Shown piece by piece: positions 1-8,058 of a DNA stretch of 21,531 nt; the stretch's first letter is position 1, and every line of letters begins with the position of its first letter. Source of the stretch: Grammothele lineata. Taxonomy: Eukaryota; Basidiomycota; Agaricomycetes; Polyporales; Polyporaceae. The notes under the pieces were generated by a model that made no database searches, was not told the origin of the DNA, and was given only the letters and a program-made list of their open reading frames with translations. Location of the stretch: the NCBI GenBank assembly GCA_002150815.3, contig NDFF03000262.1, positions 1 to 21,531 on the forward strand. Reading direction: 5' to 3'. The position numbers and the translations under genes were made by a program.

Positions 1-1782
1 CTCCCCCTGTTACTGTGTCCTTTGATCCTGTACTAACGTCCGTTCTTTCTCGATCCGTAGGGCGTCACTTCCCCCCCCACTCCAGTTTCCTATAGAGGTG
101 TTGCATGGTGTCTCGTACTCTACAGTTGTCTGTGTGGAACGTATCAAAAAAAGCTACTCGTCTGATGTGGTGTCTATCTGCGTGCACGTGTGCGAGTGAA
201 AAACCGCTTCACCCGGTCCTTAAGTCTCTTTCGCCACGATGGCCGGTGTTCATATAAGCTATCGTTATCGGGTGTGGCCTCTCGCTGTCTGTCTATCTCA
301 GGCCAAAAGTAATGTTCTGCTGGGTAGTCGTACTCCGTGTCGTCTTCAGGATTTCCTTCAATCTCCGGCAAATGTCTGATGTTTGCTATGACAGGTGTAT
401 TTGCACGAGTCCCTGCATATCCGCTTGCTACACTTTCTGTACTACTATCATTCTCTGAGCTTGCTGCGACACTATATCCTTCCACTAAGTCCTGTTTTCC
501 TTCTAATTCTATTGACGGTTCTTCGCTACGCAGGAAGGATCGCTTCAATCGCTTCCGCGGTCGTCCTCTGCTGTGATTCTCATCTTGGCTTAGAAACTCG
601 CTTACTGACGATACCCACTTGTCTGATTCGTATGCTGCTGCCATTCGTTCTGTCGTATGTGGGAAGTATTCTAGGTGCAGTATTCCGTGTCCTTCACGAT
701 ACATGCCTCCGGTCTTTACTAGTACGTTCCTAAGTAAATACAGTTCCTCGTGAACGTTCGCTGTGCTGCGAAGCGGCTTGATTTTCAGCTGGTCTGTTTG
801 AAACGGTTCAATCAGTGTTAACGCTTTCGGGTTCTCTATCGGTCGGTGTCCCATATATCCACAATAGAGATCTACTAAGTCCTGGTACATCTCGTTCTCA
901 ACTGCATGCATTGACGGTGATATCTCAACTTCCGGTTCGGGAGAGTCACGTTCATCTGTCTCCTTTCCCTCACGATCAACGGCCATTTCAAAGAACTTTG
1001 ATACCATCTGGTCTAGGCTCGGTTCGCCCTCATGGCTATCACTATCTTCCTTAACTGGTAAGTCCTGCCTATTCTGTCCTGTACGGGATATCCTTCCGTC
1101 TTTGGGTTCGTCCATCAACTCCCTGAGTCCTTCTGACTCATAGAAATTGAATTCTGGAATATCCTCGTTTACGGTCATAGAAGCGCACAGCTTCTGTGCT
1201 GCTTCCCAGAAGTCTTGTTGCTTCGCTTCTGACGTGATGAATATGGAAAATGCCTCATCAGGGTCAAATTTCCTAATTCCTATTGTTGTTCCATACGTAG
1301 AGTGTCGCATCCACATGGAGTTGTTCTCCTGCCATGTGAGTCCTAAGATTCCTGGCACTTTCAGTCCTTCTATAACGTGTAACAGTATTGGTGTCTTAAC
1401 TGCTCCAAATGATACCTCTATTTTAAATCGTCCAACACATTTCATCGGGCTTCCCGATACGTCTTGAATCTTGATACGCTGCTGCGGCATGCAGGGTCTC
1501 CCAAGCGATCTCCATATGCCAGCGTGGATACAGTCTAGCTGAGCGCCTGTATCTACCACAAATGGCACTACTTGCCCTTCAAGTTCTATTGGCAATGTGA
1601 GAAGCGTCGGCGGTCTTTCCTGGATCGTCCGCAGTATCGGCGGTCTTCCTTTCTCGTCCGGTTGGGTCTTAACCCCTGTCAGATCTATTGGGTTCTCATG
1701 TGTTCCTGGTTCGACTTTTAGTGTTCCGAGGAGCCGTTCTTCTAGTGTGTCATCTTCTAACTGGTCAAAGTATGTGAGATTA
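1..1782. repeat. Direct repeat copy 1 (19,749-bp period)
   Basis: The first 1782 bases recur at the right end with a constant offset of 19,749 bp. I compared the two copies along their length and by the translations within them and saw no difference. The repeat holds the last third of the gag-protease gene, its stop codon and 173 bp of downstream sequence. Both repeat ends coincide with the window ends, so its true limits are unknown. It could be one edge of a tandem array or the overlap of a circular contig. Confidence 0.95.
68..83 (-). other. Purine/G8 tract after gag, PPT-like, followed by TGACG
   Basis: On the minus strand the bases about 90-105 beyond the gag stop are purine-rich with a run of eight G, followed directly by TGACGCC. 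A polypurine tract followed by TG is what primes plus-strand synthesis at a 3' LTR. The same tract occurs at 19817-19832 in the repeat. No matching 5' LTR was found, so this is suggestive only. Confidence 0.3.
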
Positions 1783-4751
1783 CGAAGTGTATACGGTAGC
1801 ACCTTCACAATCATATGTCCATGACTTCCGCCTTTCCGGTTGAAAAGCTTTGCGTCTCTCAACAGAAAAGTGCGAGCCTCTGTTGCCTTGAGCTTGCCTA
1901 GTATCTCCACTGATGACCCAGCCATGACAGTGCACGGGCCAGTTCTTATCGAGGCACGTTCTACTTCTTCTCCTTCGAGCAACTTCCTGATTTTCCAATA
2001 GAGTTCTCTTTCATACTCAATATCCTTATCTTCGAGATGGTCCCTGAGTAAATCAATTACATGTCCTTCGTGCTCATCTGGGATGACAGCCGTTCTGACT
2101 CGTTCATCCTTTTCTGTACATGTGAGTCCGAGCATGTGGTCTAGTCCGTATCCCTCTGTCTCGGGACTGTTGGTCAGGGACTCTTTATTGTCTTTGAATG
2201 CACTTCCCATTCCCTCAGATGCTTCTGTGATGGTTGCTAGTGTCAGCGCTTTCGAGTCATTCATTCCCAGTTCGGTTTCAGGGTCATGAACAGTCTCTTC
2301 CCACGCAGTGATGTTCGCTGTTGTTGGTAAAGGGTCCGTCCCCAAACTTGCGGTATAGACTCCATGAGCCGGCTTCCGTAGAATTCCTCGAGGGACATGG
2401 ATCCGTGATACCTTTTTGGTCAGTATCGGGTTTCCATTTTCGTCGTTAATGACTAGGTATGACCCGTTTCGTCGTTCACTAGTCCCTACAAAGTTGTCTG
2501 TCTGCCATGGTCGTCCTAGAATGCCATGAAACGGTGGGTTCTCTGCCACATACGCATCTAGATATGTCAAGTGTTTGTCAATCATTAGGGGTATGTCTTC
2601 TACAAGTCCTAACAACGGTGCTGTACCTCCGTTTGCGTCATTCATGTTGATTACGTCTGAAGGATTTAATGGGAGATCTCCCATAATGTTGAACACGTCT
2701 TTGCTGATGATGTTCAGTTCTGATCCTGTGTCGAATATGAAGTCAATCGGTTGATCTTGGTACTTCATTTCCAAGTGAATCAAAGATGCAGTCTTGCTTG
2801 TCACAAGATTTGCCCGTCGGGTGATCTCTCCCTGAGGGGCTTCCGTGCGTCGCACCTTTAGTGCATCCTGAAGCTTGCCTGCCACATCCTTTGAGACGCC
2901 AATCACTTCTCTTACTGACATAGTCACTTCTGAGTCAAGGATCCTATTTAGTATCATGCTAGGGTCTGCTTCTTTCCGTAACTGAGATGACCGTACCGGT
3001 GCATGGGCCTTATCCGTGATCTGTGACCGGACAAACGGCTGGTCTACTCTTTGCCTTGTTAGTTGCGTCGAGTCATCTATCATCTCTTCATCATTGTCAG
3101 GGTTGAATGTGCGAGGCTGCACTTCAACTGGTGTCGCATCTTGGGTCTGTTGTGACGGCCCTGCTGATGGGCCACGATTATACTCGCGCTGCTTTCCCTT
3201 GCTAAACTGTGGTGGTCCTGTCCTTGGTCCAGTAAATGCTTGTCTTCTGTATGCTCGAGCTTCTCTCGGTGTTCGCTCTACTGGGTATACTAACACGTCT
3301 GCTTCCTCAGTATCGCTTTCGAGCTCCTCAATCTTCGTCTCCTCAGCCTCCTGATATGTGATAAAGTGTACATCAGGGCTGAGTCTGGCAAGTGCTTGCA
3401 TCAATGTCTCATTTTGTTCACGTCTAATGGGTGTCCCATCCTTCAACGTCCATCTTCCCCTAAAATCCCGCAACAGTGTCCCTTTCTGGGACATCTCTGT
3501 TACCTTTGGGCATTCTGATATGCGGTGGCCTTGATCTCCACATCCAAAGCATCCTTGAATTCCAGGCATGTTCCTTCTTAGAAACCGGTCTGGATCCCTT
3601 CTACCCATGTGTGGTGGTACTCCCCTCGGAATATCACTGTCCATAGTAGCTGCTTTTAACTGAGGTTTTGGGAAACATTCTGCTGTCATCGGTACTAGCT
3701 TGCAGAGCTTGAGATATAGTCCTGCATAGCCAGGATCATCTAACCGTAGTGTCTGCAATTTCTCTACCATCTCATTGAACTCTTCACTTTCTGATAATAG
3801 CCCTTCCGGCTTCTCTACTTTCTCAGGTTGCGGTTTCTTCCGCTTCATGCTCTTTTCCTCTTTTCGGTTTGTGGGCCGAAAATACGTGCCTAAGTCTGGT
3901 TCATCATCACTATCATCAATCTCTCTAGGCTTCTCACGCTTCAGTGAGCTCTTTGTCTTCTTCTTAGTATCAGCCTTCTGTCTCTTGTTTCTTGACACAC
4001 GGAGTTCGTCTTCACTCTCATCCTCTTCATCTGACATTAATCGTTCTGTATCAAACCTTGCTACCCCAAGAATAGCCTCTGCTGCCTTACGTATCTGTGC
4101 TGGTGAAAATGGTTCGGACATATCGTGCTTAGGATCTTCTATCAGTATCCGTGCTTCCACTCTTCGCCGGAATGACTTTGGAATACCCATCCACATATAA
4201 TAGGCATAGTCGTGGTCTGTGATCTTGCCTCTTCCTTGAAGCCATCCTGCAATCCGTATAAAGTCTCTGAGATATGCACGCCAATCTCTAAGTGTGTCTA
4301 TCACCTCATTTCTTGCATCTGCTGCAAACGCTTGCAGGTCCTTCATCCTGAACCTTTGTGATGCAAGGTCTGCGTACCAAATCATCTTAATACTCTCTTT
4401 TAACTCTTGCCAATCTCCTCGTTGATAGGCAGAGATTCCTTCAATCGTCTCTCTCACTGATCGACTACAGTACTCTGTAACAGTCTCACACTTCTCTTGT
4501 CCAGTGAGATTGTTTACTACAGCCAGCCTTTCAAACCGTCTGAGGAAGGGCTCCACTTCTGATGGATCTCCTCTGAACGTTCTCGGTGCTAACTTACTTC
4601 CTTCCATTGGCATGTCCAACACCGAATGAGAAGTGAATCCAGAGAACTCACTACTCATCGGAGGGCTATGCGAGGCCCTTGCCGCTGGACTATGCGGCTC
4701 TCTAACTTGTGGTTCGTCAAACATGTTTCCCTCTGGAAACTTCAAGCTCAT
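174..4751 (-). CDS. gag: Ty3/gypsy-type Gag-protease polyprotein, 1525 aa
   Basis: This is an intact single-exon ORF for the structural half of a Ty3/gypsy element, expected to form virus-like particles and cleave itself. Residues about 55-240 look like a retrotransposon capsid domain (start of the conserved part near PRTFRGDP). Residues 254-276 and 301-311 are lysine/arginine clusters. A CCHC zinc knuckle lies at C401-x2-C404-x4-H409-x4-C414. A retropepsin-like domain has D674-T-G with a later ILG at 744-746. A second has D1067-T-G with ILG at 1135-1137. About 390 residues follow, with an AT-hook-like RGRP at 1395-1398 and an arginine-rich tail. No RT follows in frame; RT is in a separate ORF about 9 kb further along this strand. 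A leader of about 950 nt with hairpins and an HSE/TATA promoter precede it. Family assignment is firm; the duplicated protease and long tail are unusual. Confidence 0.93.
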   Translation of the reverse strand: MSLKFPEGNMFDEPQVREPHSPAARASHSPPMSSEFSGFTSHSVLDMPMEGSKLAPRTFRGDPSEVEPFLRRFERLAVVNNLTGQEKCETVTEYCSRSVRETIEGISAYQRGDWQELKESIKMIWYADLASQRFRMKDLQAFAADARNEVIDTLRDWRAYLRDFIRIAGWLQGRGKITDHDYAYYMWMGIPKSFRRRVEARILIEDPKHDMSEPFSPAQIRKAAEAILGVARFDTERLMSDEEDESEDELRVSRNKRQKADTKKKTKSSLKREKPREIDDSDDEPDLGTYFRPTNRKEEKSMKRKKPQPEKVEKPEGLLSESEEFNEMVEKLQTLRLDDPGYAGLYLKLCKLVPMTAECFPKPQLKAATMDSDIPRGVPPHMGRRDPDRFLRRNMPGIQGCFGCGDQGHRISECPKVTEMSQKGTLLRDFRGRWTLKDGTPIRREQNETLMQALARLSPDVHFITYQEAEETKIEELESDTEEADVLVYPVERTPREARAYRRQAFTGPRTGPPQFSKGKQREYNRGPSAGPSQQTQDATPVEVQPRTFNPDNDEEMIDDSTQLTRQRVDQPFVRSQITDKAHAPVRSSQLRKEADPSMILNRILDSEVTMSVREVIGVSKDVAGKLQDALKVRRTEAPQGEITRRANLVTSKTASLIHLEMKYQDQPIDFIFDTGSELNIISKDVFNIMGDLPLNPSDVINMNDANGGTAPLLGLVEDIPLMIDKHLTYLDAYVAENPPFHGILGRPWQTDNFVGTSERRNGSYLVINDENGNPILTKKVSRIHVPRGILRKPAHGVYTASLGTDPLPTTANITAWEETVHDPETELGMNDSKALTLATITEASEGMGSAFKDNKESLTNSPETEGYGLDHMLGLTCTEKDERVRTAVIPDEHEGHVIDLLRDHLEDKDIEYERELYWKIRKLLEGEEVERASIRTGPCTVMAGSSVEILGKLKATEARTFLLRDAKLFNRKGGSHGHMIVKVLPYTLRNLTYFDQLEDDTLEERLLGTLKVEPGTHENPIDLTGVKTQPDEKGRPPILRTIQERPPTLLTLPIELEGQVVPFVVDTGAQLDCIHAGIWRSLGRPCMPQQRIKIQDVSGSPMKCVGRFKIEVSFGAVKTPILLHVIEGLKVPGILGLTWQENNSMWMRHSTYGTTIGIRKFDPDEAFSIFITSEAKQQDFWEAAQKLCASMTVNEDIPEFNFYESEGLRELMDEPKDGRISRTGQNRQDLPVKEDSDSHEGEPSLDQMVSKFFEMAVDREGKETDERDSPEPEVEISPSMHAVENEMYQDLVDLYCGYMGHRPIENPKALTLIEPFQTDQLKIKPLRSTANVHEELYLLRNVLVKTGGMYREGHGILHLEYFPHTTERMAAAYESDKWVSSVSEFLSQDENHSRGRPRKRLKRSFLRSEEPSIELEGKQDLVEGYSVAASSENDSSTESVASGYAGTRANTPVIANIRHLPEIEGNPEDDTEYDYPAEHYFWPEIDRQREATPDNDSLYEHRPSWRKRLKDRVKRFFTRTRARR

Positions 4752-5291
4752 TTCTATTGTGATGGAATCTCAGTCAGATTCCACCTCTTGTCTTATATGT
4801 GATATGTGTCTAAATTGAAACTGTCCCCTCGCGGTGGGCTCCAGTTCCCTTTGATGTCGTACTTTTCGCGTTTAGTAAGTAAAACTTCAAGTATCGCTCT
4901 CAGGAAACAAATCTCTTTGTCTAGTGAAAAGCGAAGGGTTTCAGTTTCTACCGGGCGAACAATGTACTGTGCCGCAAAGCTTATTGGTTTTCCTCCTTTC
5001 CCAAAAGAGGCTTCGCCGAGTTCGAGTGCGGGCTAACCTTGCCGGGTCGCACTACTTGGCTCAGTAACGTGTATAGATGTATGATAGTAGCTTCAGTCTA
5101 CAGAAGTGAATGCAAGAAGTCAGAGATTCTGTGCACTCGTTTATGTTTGACGTGTTCTACTTGTCCTGTCAAGCGTAACAATCAGTGTATCGCTATAGAT
5201 ATTTCGGCAGAGTTTTCCCCTAATATCTGCAGAGATGTCTGTTCCAATCCTGAGTGAATAGTACCTCTTACCTGGGGTTCTATGTCAATCC

Positions 5292-5310
5292 TAGTACCGT
5301 CTTGGTACTA
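5292..5310. other. Seven-bp perfect hairpin in the gag leader
   Basis: TAGTACC and GGTACTA are exact inverted complements around a 5-base loop. The hairpin lies 120 bp downstream (in the minus sense) of the three tandem hairpins and reuses their GGTAC-type core. It is probably part of the same leader structure. Confidence 0.45.
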
Positions 5311-5429
5311 CCCGTTGTCCTTCTGTATGTCGTTGCCTTGCGATAGAAAACACTCACACCTGTGACAATGTTTCCGATCTTGATCCGTTAGTACCTGTTT
5401 AACCAAAGTACGTCAGTAACCTGTTCCAA

Positions 5430-5572
5430 CTAATACCAGCTTTCTGCCTCAGTGCTGCGTAGTAGAAGTAACCCAAACAAAATCTTCTGATACCGGCTTT
5501 CTTCCGTCAGTGCCGCTAATATCAGAATATCTTACCTAACTGGTACCGGCTTTCCAGTGCCGCTAATACCAG
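5430..5572 (-). ncRNA. Three tandem hairpins in the gag leader
   Basis: Three imperfect inverted repeats occupy 5430-5464, 5487-5525 and 5540-5572. In the last two, outer arms CTGATA/TATCAG and CTGGTA/TACCAG change together. The inner stems CAGC/GCTG (first) and CGGC/GCCG (second and third) also covary. The loops keep a TTTC...CAGT frame. Paired changes that preserve base pairing argue for a folded RNA element in the gag 5' leader. Packaging, translation control or a priming structure are possible roles; the sequence does not say which. Confidence 0.6.
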
Positions 5573-5697
5573 TAACCTTTACCTTGTAATCTAGCAAAAG
5601 ACCTCTTGTCTTTTGCCAAACTGTTACCTGTGTTTTGTTGTCTTGCTTTGATCTGTGTTGATTGCTTTTTTTTTTGCTCTGGGGGCAGATTTTAGAC

Positions 5698-6090
5698 CAG
5701 TATATATACCGTTCCAGAATCCTTCCAGAATATTCTCTGTACATGACAAATCTACTACATGATCTACTGAGAGAAGGGCCATGAATGTCCTAGTTTCTTC
5801 CAGAACAATCCATTGCAGTCTGGGTGTCAGCGAAAGTCTGTTCCGGGTTTTTCCAGCACTTTCCGTCGCTTTCACATACGTTCCGAAGCTCTAGCTAGAA
5901 TGTTCCGGCTTCAGGTGAGTCAGCATCAGTCAGGATGAGTCAGGATGAGTCATCAGAACTTTCCAGAACCTATCTTAGTCATCTGAAGTTGTTCAACATT
6001 GCTAGAACATTCTGGTACGTCACAGACTGTTCCAGTTCATTCTGGTGTTCGTTTATGTTATGCCAGAATGTTCCGGAATATTCCGCTACT
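5698..6090 (-). promoter_or_regulatory. gag promoter: HSE array, three TGAGTCA sites and TATA box
   Basis: A TATATATA box lies at 5701-5708. Immediately upstream on the minus strand are heat-shock-element-like units: TTCcaGAA at 5712-5719 and TTCcaGAAtaTTC at 5723-5735. Farther up are GAAtgTTC (5898-5905), TTCcaGAA (5961-5968), GAAcaTTC (6005-6012) and a perfect four-unit GAAtgTTCcgGAAtaTTC (6066-6083). Three TGAGTCA sites (5916, 5936, 5946) include a full Gcn4-type ATGAGTCAT at 5945-5953. HSF binds alternating nGAAn units and Gcn4/AP-1 binds TGASTCA, so stress-induced transcription of gag is a reasonable inference. Confidence 0.65.
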
Positions 6091-6147
6091 CTCTGCTTGA
6101 ATCCGTAAATGTCCAGTCCTTTCTAGACAATCCCAGATGTTGCTTAT

Positions 6148-6157
6148 CCCACAGTCA
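6148..6157 (-). repeat. Shorter variant TGACTGTGGG upstream of the gag promoter
   Basis: Ten bases of the 13-mer are kept, about 450 bp upstream of the gag TATA box. This position parallels the copy at 18483-18495 relative to its own promoter. It may be the degenerate boundary of the gag promoter module. Confidence 0.4.
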
Positions 6158-6305
6158 TGATGCAAACTCTACTTATGTTGTGTAGTTCATCTTCACGACC
6201 GGTCTTTTGACGTATTCCTCTCGGGCGGTGGTCAAAGCAATCCAGAATGCCTATGATACATGAATGCGAAACACAAAGTAAATATATGTCCATTGAGTCC
6301 GTTGC

Positions 6306-6928
6306 TCAAACACACAATGCCGGGGCATACTCCGCCTGGTTCTCGTCGGAAAGGTCGTACAGACACGACTCTGCGTCATGCGAGACTCCTACTCTCGTTA
6401 AGTTTGCGAGCGAGCGTAGTGAGTAGCGCACATACCTGAGATTGGCCGGTTGCTATCCGGCAGCCGTTTGATCTCCCGGGGCCGCTGATATGCCCAGCGC
6501 ACAACCCTACCCCACAGGCCCTCCGTCTCCTCCGTCGCACCGCAGTAAAACTCGTACGGGACCACCACGCTTACGATCGCGGGTGACCTCACGTGCTCGA
6601 CCACCACAATCACCCGGGTTTCCTGAAACTGGGCAACCCTAGTGATGCGGCCGAGGAACCGCTGGGCATCTTTGTTGATGAGAAGCCAGCAAAACTCCCC
6701 GACGGGCGGCATCCGGCTATACTTGATGGAGCCGTGGATGAGGTCGCGCTTGTACTCCCCCTGGCGAGTCAGCTCATACTTGAAGGCAGGGAGAGAGGTT
6801 GGATCGAAAAGGAGGTGGGGGAAGCCTGACCGGGACGCGACCGGGACACGGGGAACCTGGTCGTTGGTGAGGTCTTCGGGGAGGTGGTGACGAATGACCT
6901 CGGGGAGGTTGATTGAAGGCCTGAACAT
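6306..6928 (-). CDS. Spliced unknown gene, 191 aa (exons 6928-6436 and 6388-6306)
   Basis: I do not recognise the product. Exon 1 starts at an ATG in good context (CCGCCATG). An intron of 47 nt (6435-6389) has donor GTATGT, an ACTTAAC branch-like site and acceptor AGTAG. The spliced length of 576 nt is exactly 192 codons, and exon 2 supplies a plausible acidic C-terminus ending in APALCV. Without splicing the frame runs to 6398. An upstream in-frame ATG at 7084 would add 52 less protein-like residues. The protein has alternating hydrophobic strands (RVIVVVEHV, AIVSVVVPYEF) and no membrane helix or catalytic motif that I can name. It sits between the end of pol and the gag promoter. It is visibly richer in G+C than gag and pol, suggesting a captured or foreign passenger. 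Confidence 0.65.
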
Positions 6929-7105
6929 GGCGGTTGATGATGATGACGTGTAGCGCCCGCACGCAAATCTTGGTTCCTTTTGATGGTCGATCTGCGCACG
7001 ATTGCCGACAGTTACCGGGCCTGTCTGTTCCCCGGATTGTCCGTCATGTGTTTTTACGTAACATGTGTCATGTCCAGGTACCAATCATATTTGGTGCATG
7101 ACATC

Positions 7106-7118
7106 CGCCCCACAGTCA
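7106..7118 (-). repeat. 13-mer TGACTGTGGGGCG, copy after pol
   Basis: This copy lies 44 bp beyond the pol stop codon, after a purine-rich AGAAGGGCAAGGAG that could be a polypurine tract. It starts with TG, as LTRs do. Together with the copy at 18495 its similarity extends a further dozen bases (GG.TG..CATG..CC). It could be the start of a 3' LTR, but I find no matching LTR end. Confidence 0.6.
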
Positions 7119-7161
7119 CTCGGCCGTCCTCGGTCGATTACTCCTTGCCCTTCTAACAATC

Positions 7162-8058
7162 CTATACTCTTCTTCCTTGACTTCTTGTTCGTTGGCTGAT
7201 TGGCTCATCTTGTACCTCATCATAGTCGTAGTCTGCAAACTCTTCGTCGGCCATAGCATCTTGCTCGTCATCGGTGTTAAGCTCTAATATCTCCTCTAGC
7301 TGAAATTCCTCGTCGAGATGCTGCTCCCTTGGTTGAGTATGACGGTCACCAATCGCATCAATTGGATCTGTCACTAGATCTTCCAAGTTTGCATATCCAG
7401 GGTCAAACGAGAGCAGTCGGAAGGCTGCTACGCTTTCTCTAGATACATCCCCATTCAGTTCCTTAATTACATATGAGCCATTCCTCGTTCGTCGAACGAC
7501 TTCATATGGTCCTAAGTATCTTGGTTTTGACTTTCTATTCATCTCCTTTTCAACTGCTGTATTCCGGACGAGGACGAGGTCTCCTGGTTCATAGCTGTCT
7601 TGTTTCAACCTGTGGGCAAACCGTCGTTCAAAGTACTGCTTTGACTCTATCCTAGTTTTCTCAAGAATCTTAGCAGCTCTTGCTACGTCTTCTGTCCTAC
7701 GTTCCAACTGTTGAATCCGAAGTGATAGTAGGTCGGCATGTGACATATTTCTCCTGAAGCCTTCCACCATAAAGGTTGCCTCCCTTAGATCCATTGGAAG
7801 TACCGGATGCACTCCGTGCAGCAGGTAGTATGGACTGAAACCAGTAGATCGTCGGATGGTTATCCTGTCAGCAAACAATGCATGTGGCAAGAGATCGGGC
7901 CACTTGCTAATTGTTCCCCCGCAGGCCTTTACTAATGCTTCCCTCAGAATGAAATGTCCTCTTTCTACGACTCCATTTGCTTTTGAGTTGTAAGGAGAAA
8001 TGCGGATGTGATGAATTCCGTATTTCTGAACTAACAGCTCAAACGCTCCTTTTGTCTC
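7162..8058 (-). CDS. pol: Pol integrase C-terminal half, out of frame with the upstream part
   Basis: About 298 codons continue integrase in a different frame from the larger Pol ORF. The third catalytic acidic residue of the DDE triad lies in a VVERGH motif, with its Glu codon at 7963-7965. Further on is a GPY/F module (RYLGPYEVV, residues 125-133 counted from the Met at 7890), followed by an acidic tail ending in RTRSQGRRV. No chromodomain is visible. The frame opens at 8067, just before the point where integrase homology crosses over. There is no good start codon before 7890, which lies after the catalytic Glu, so independent translation would not give an active integrase. The simplest reading is a single indel (an extra CA, or one lost base) near 8056-8062 disrupting one Pol ORF of about 1230 residues. 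A sequencing or consensus error is also possible. Confidence 0.88.
   Translation of the reverse strand, partial: ETKGAFELLVQKYGIHHIRISPYNSKANGVVERGHFILREALVKACGGTISKWPDLLPHALFADRITIRRSTGFSPYYLLHGVHPVLPMDLREATFMVEGFRRNMSHADLLSLRIQQLERRTEDVARAAKILEKTRIESKQYFERRFAHRLKQDSYEPGDLVLVRNTAVEKEMNRKSKPRYLGPYEVVRRTRNGSYVIKELNGDVSRESVAAFRLLSFDPGYANLEDLVTDPIDAIGDRHTQPREQHLDEEFQLEEILELNTDDEQDAMADEEFADYDYDEVQDEPISQRTRSQGRRV

Larger units (their letters stand above)
4752..5697 (-). other. Long gag leader, no gene seen
   Basis: From the TATA box to the gag ATG there are about 950 bases. They begin with an A10 run (5666-5675, minus sense) and a CA-rich stretch typical of fungal 5' UTRs, followed by GTAACA that could be an intron donor. 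TTTCAATTTAG near 4806-4816 could be the acceptor, making most of the leader a 5' UTR intron. A short inverted repeat GGAATCT/AGATTCC is at 4764-4782. Small plus-strand ORFs here (4806-5257) have no supporting features. Confidence 0.4.

Noticed and set aside
1..1782. Terminal direct repeats read as long terminal repeats of one giant element
   Set aside because: The repeat contains in-frame gag coding up to its stop codon, and its ends are set by the window, not by TG...CA termini. A tandem unit or circle explains it better, though an LTR cannot be strictly excluded.
337..4200. Plus-strand ORFs opposite gag (for example 3775-4200)
   Set aside because: They lie antisense to an intact, motif-bearing Gag-protease frame and have low-complexity Ser/Phe/Leu-rich products.
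5430..5572. tRNA primer-binding site in the GGTAT(T/C)AG repeats
   Set aside because: The words resemble the TGGTAT start of some primer-binding sites, but the match to a tRNA 3' end stops after a few bases and the motif is repeated within hairpins.
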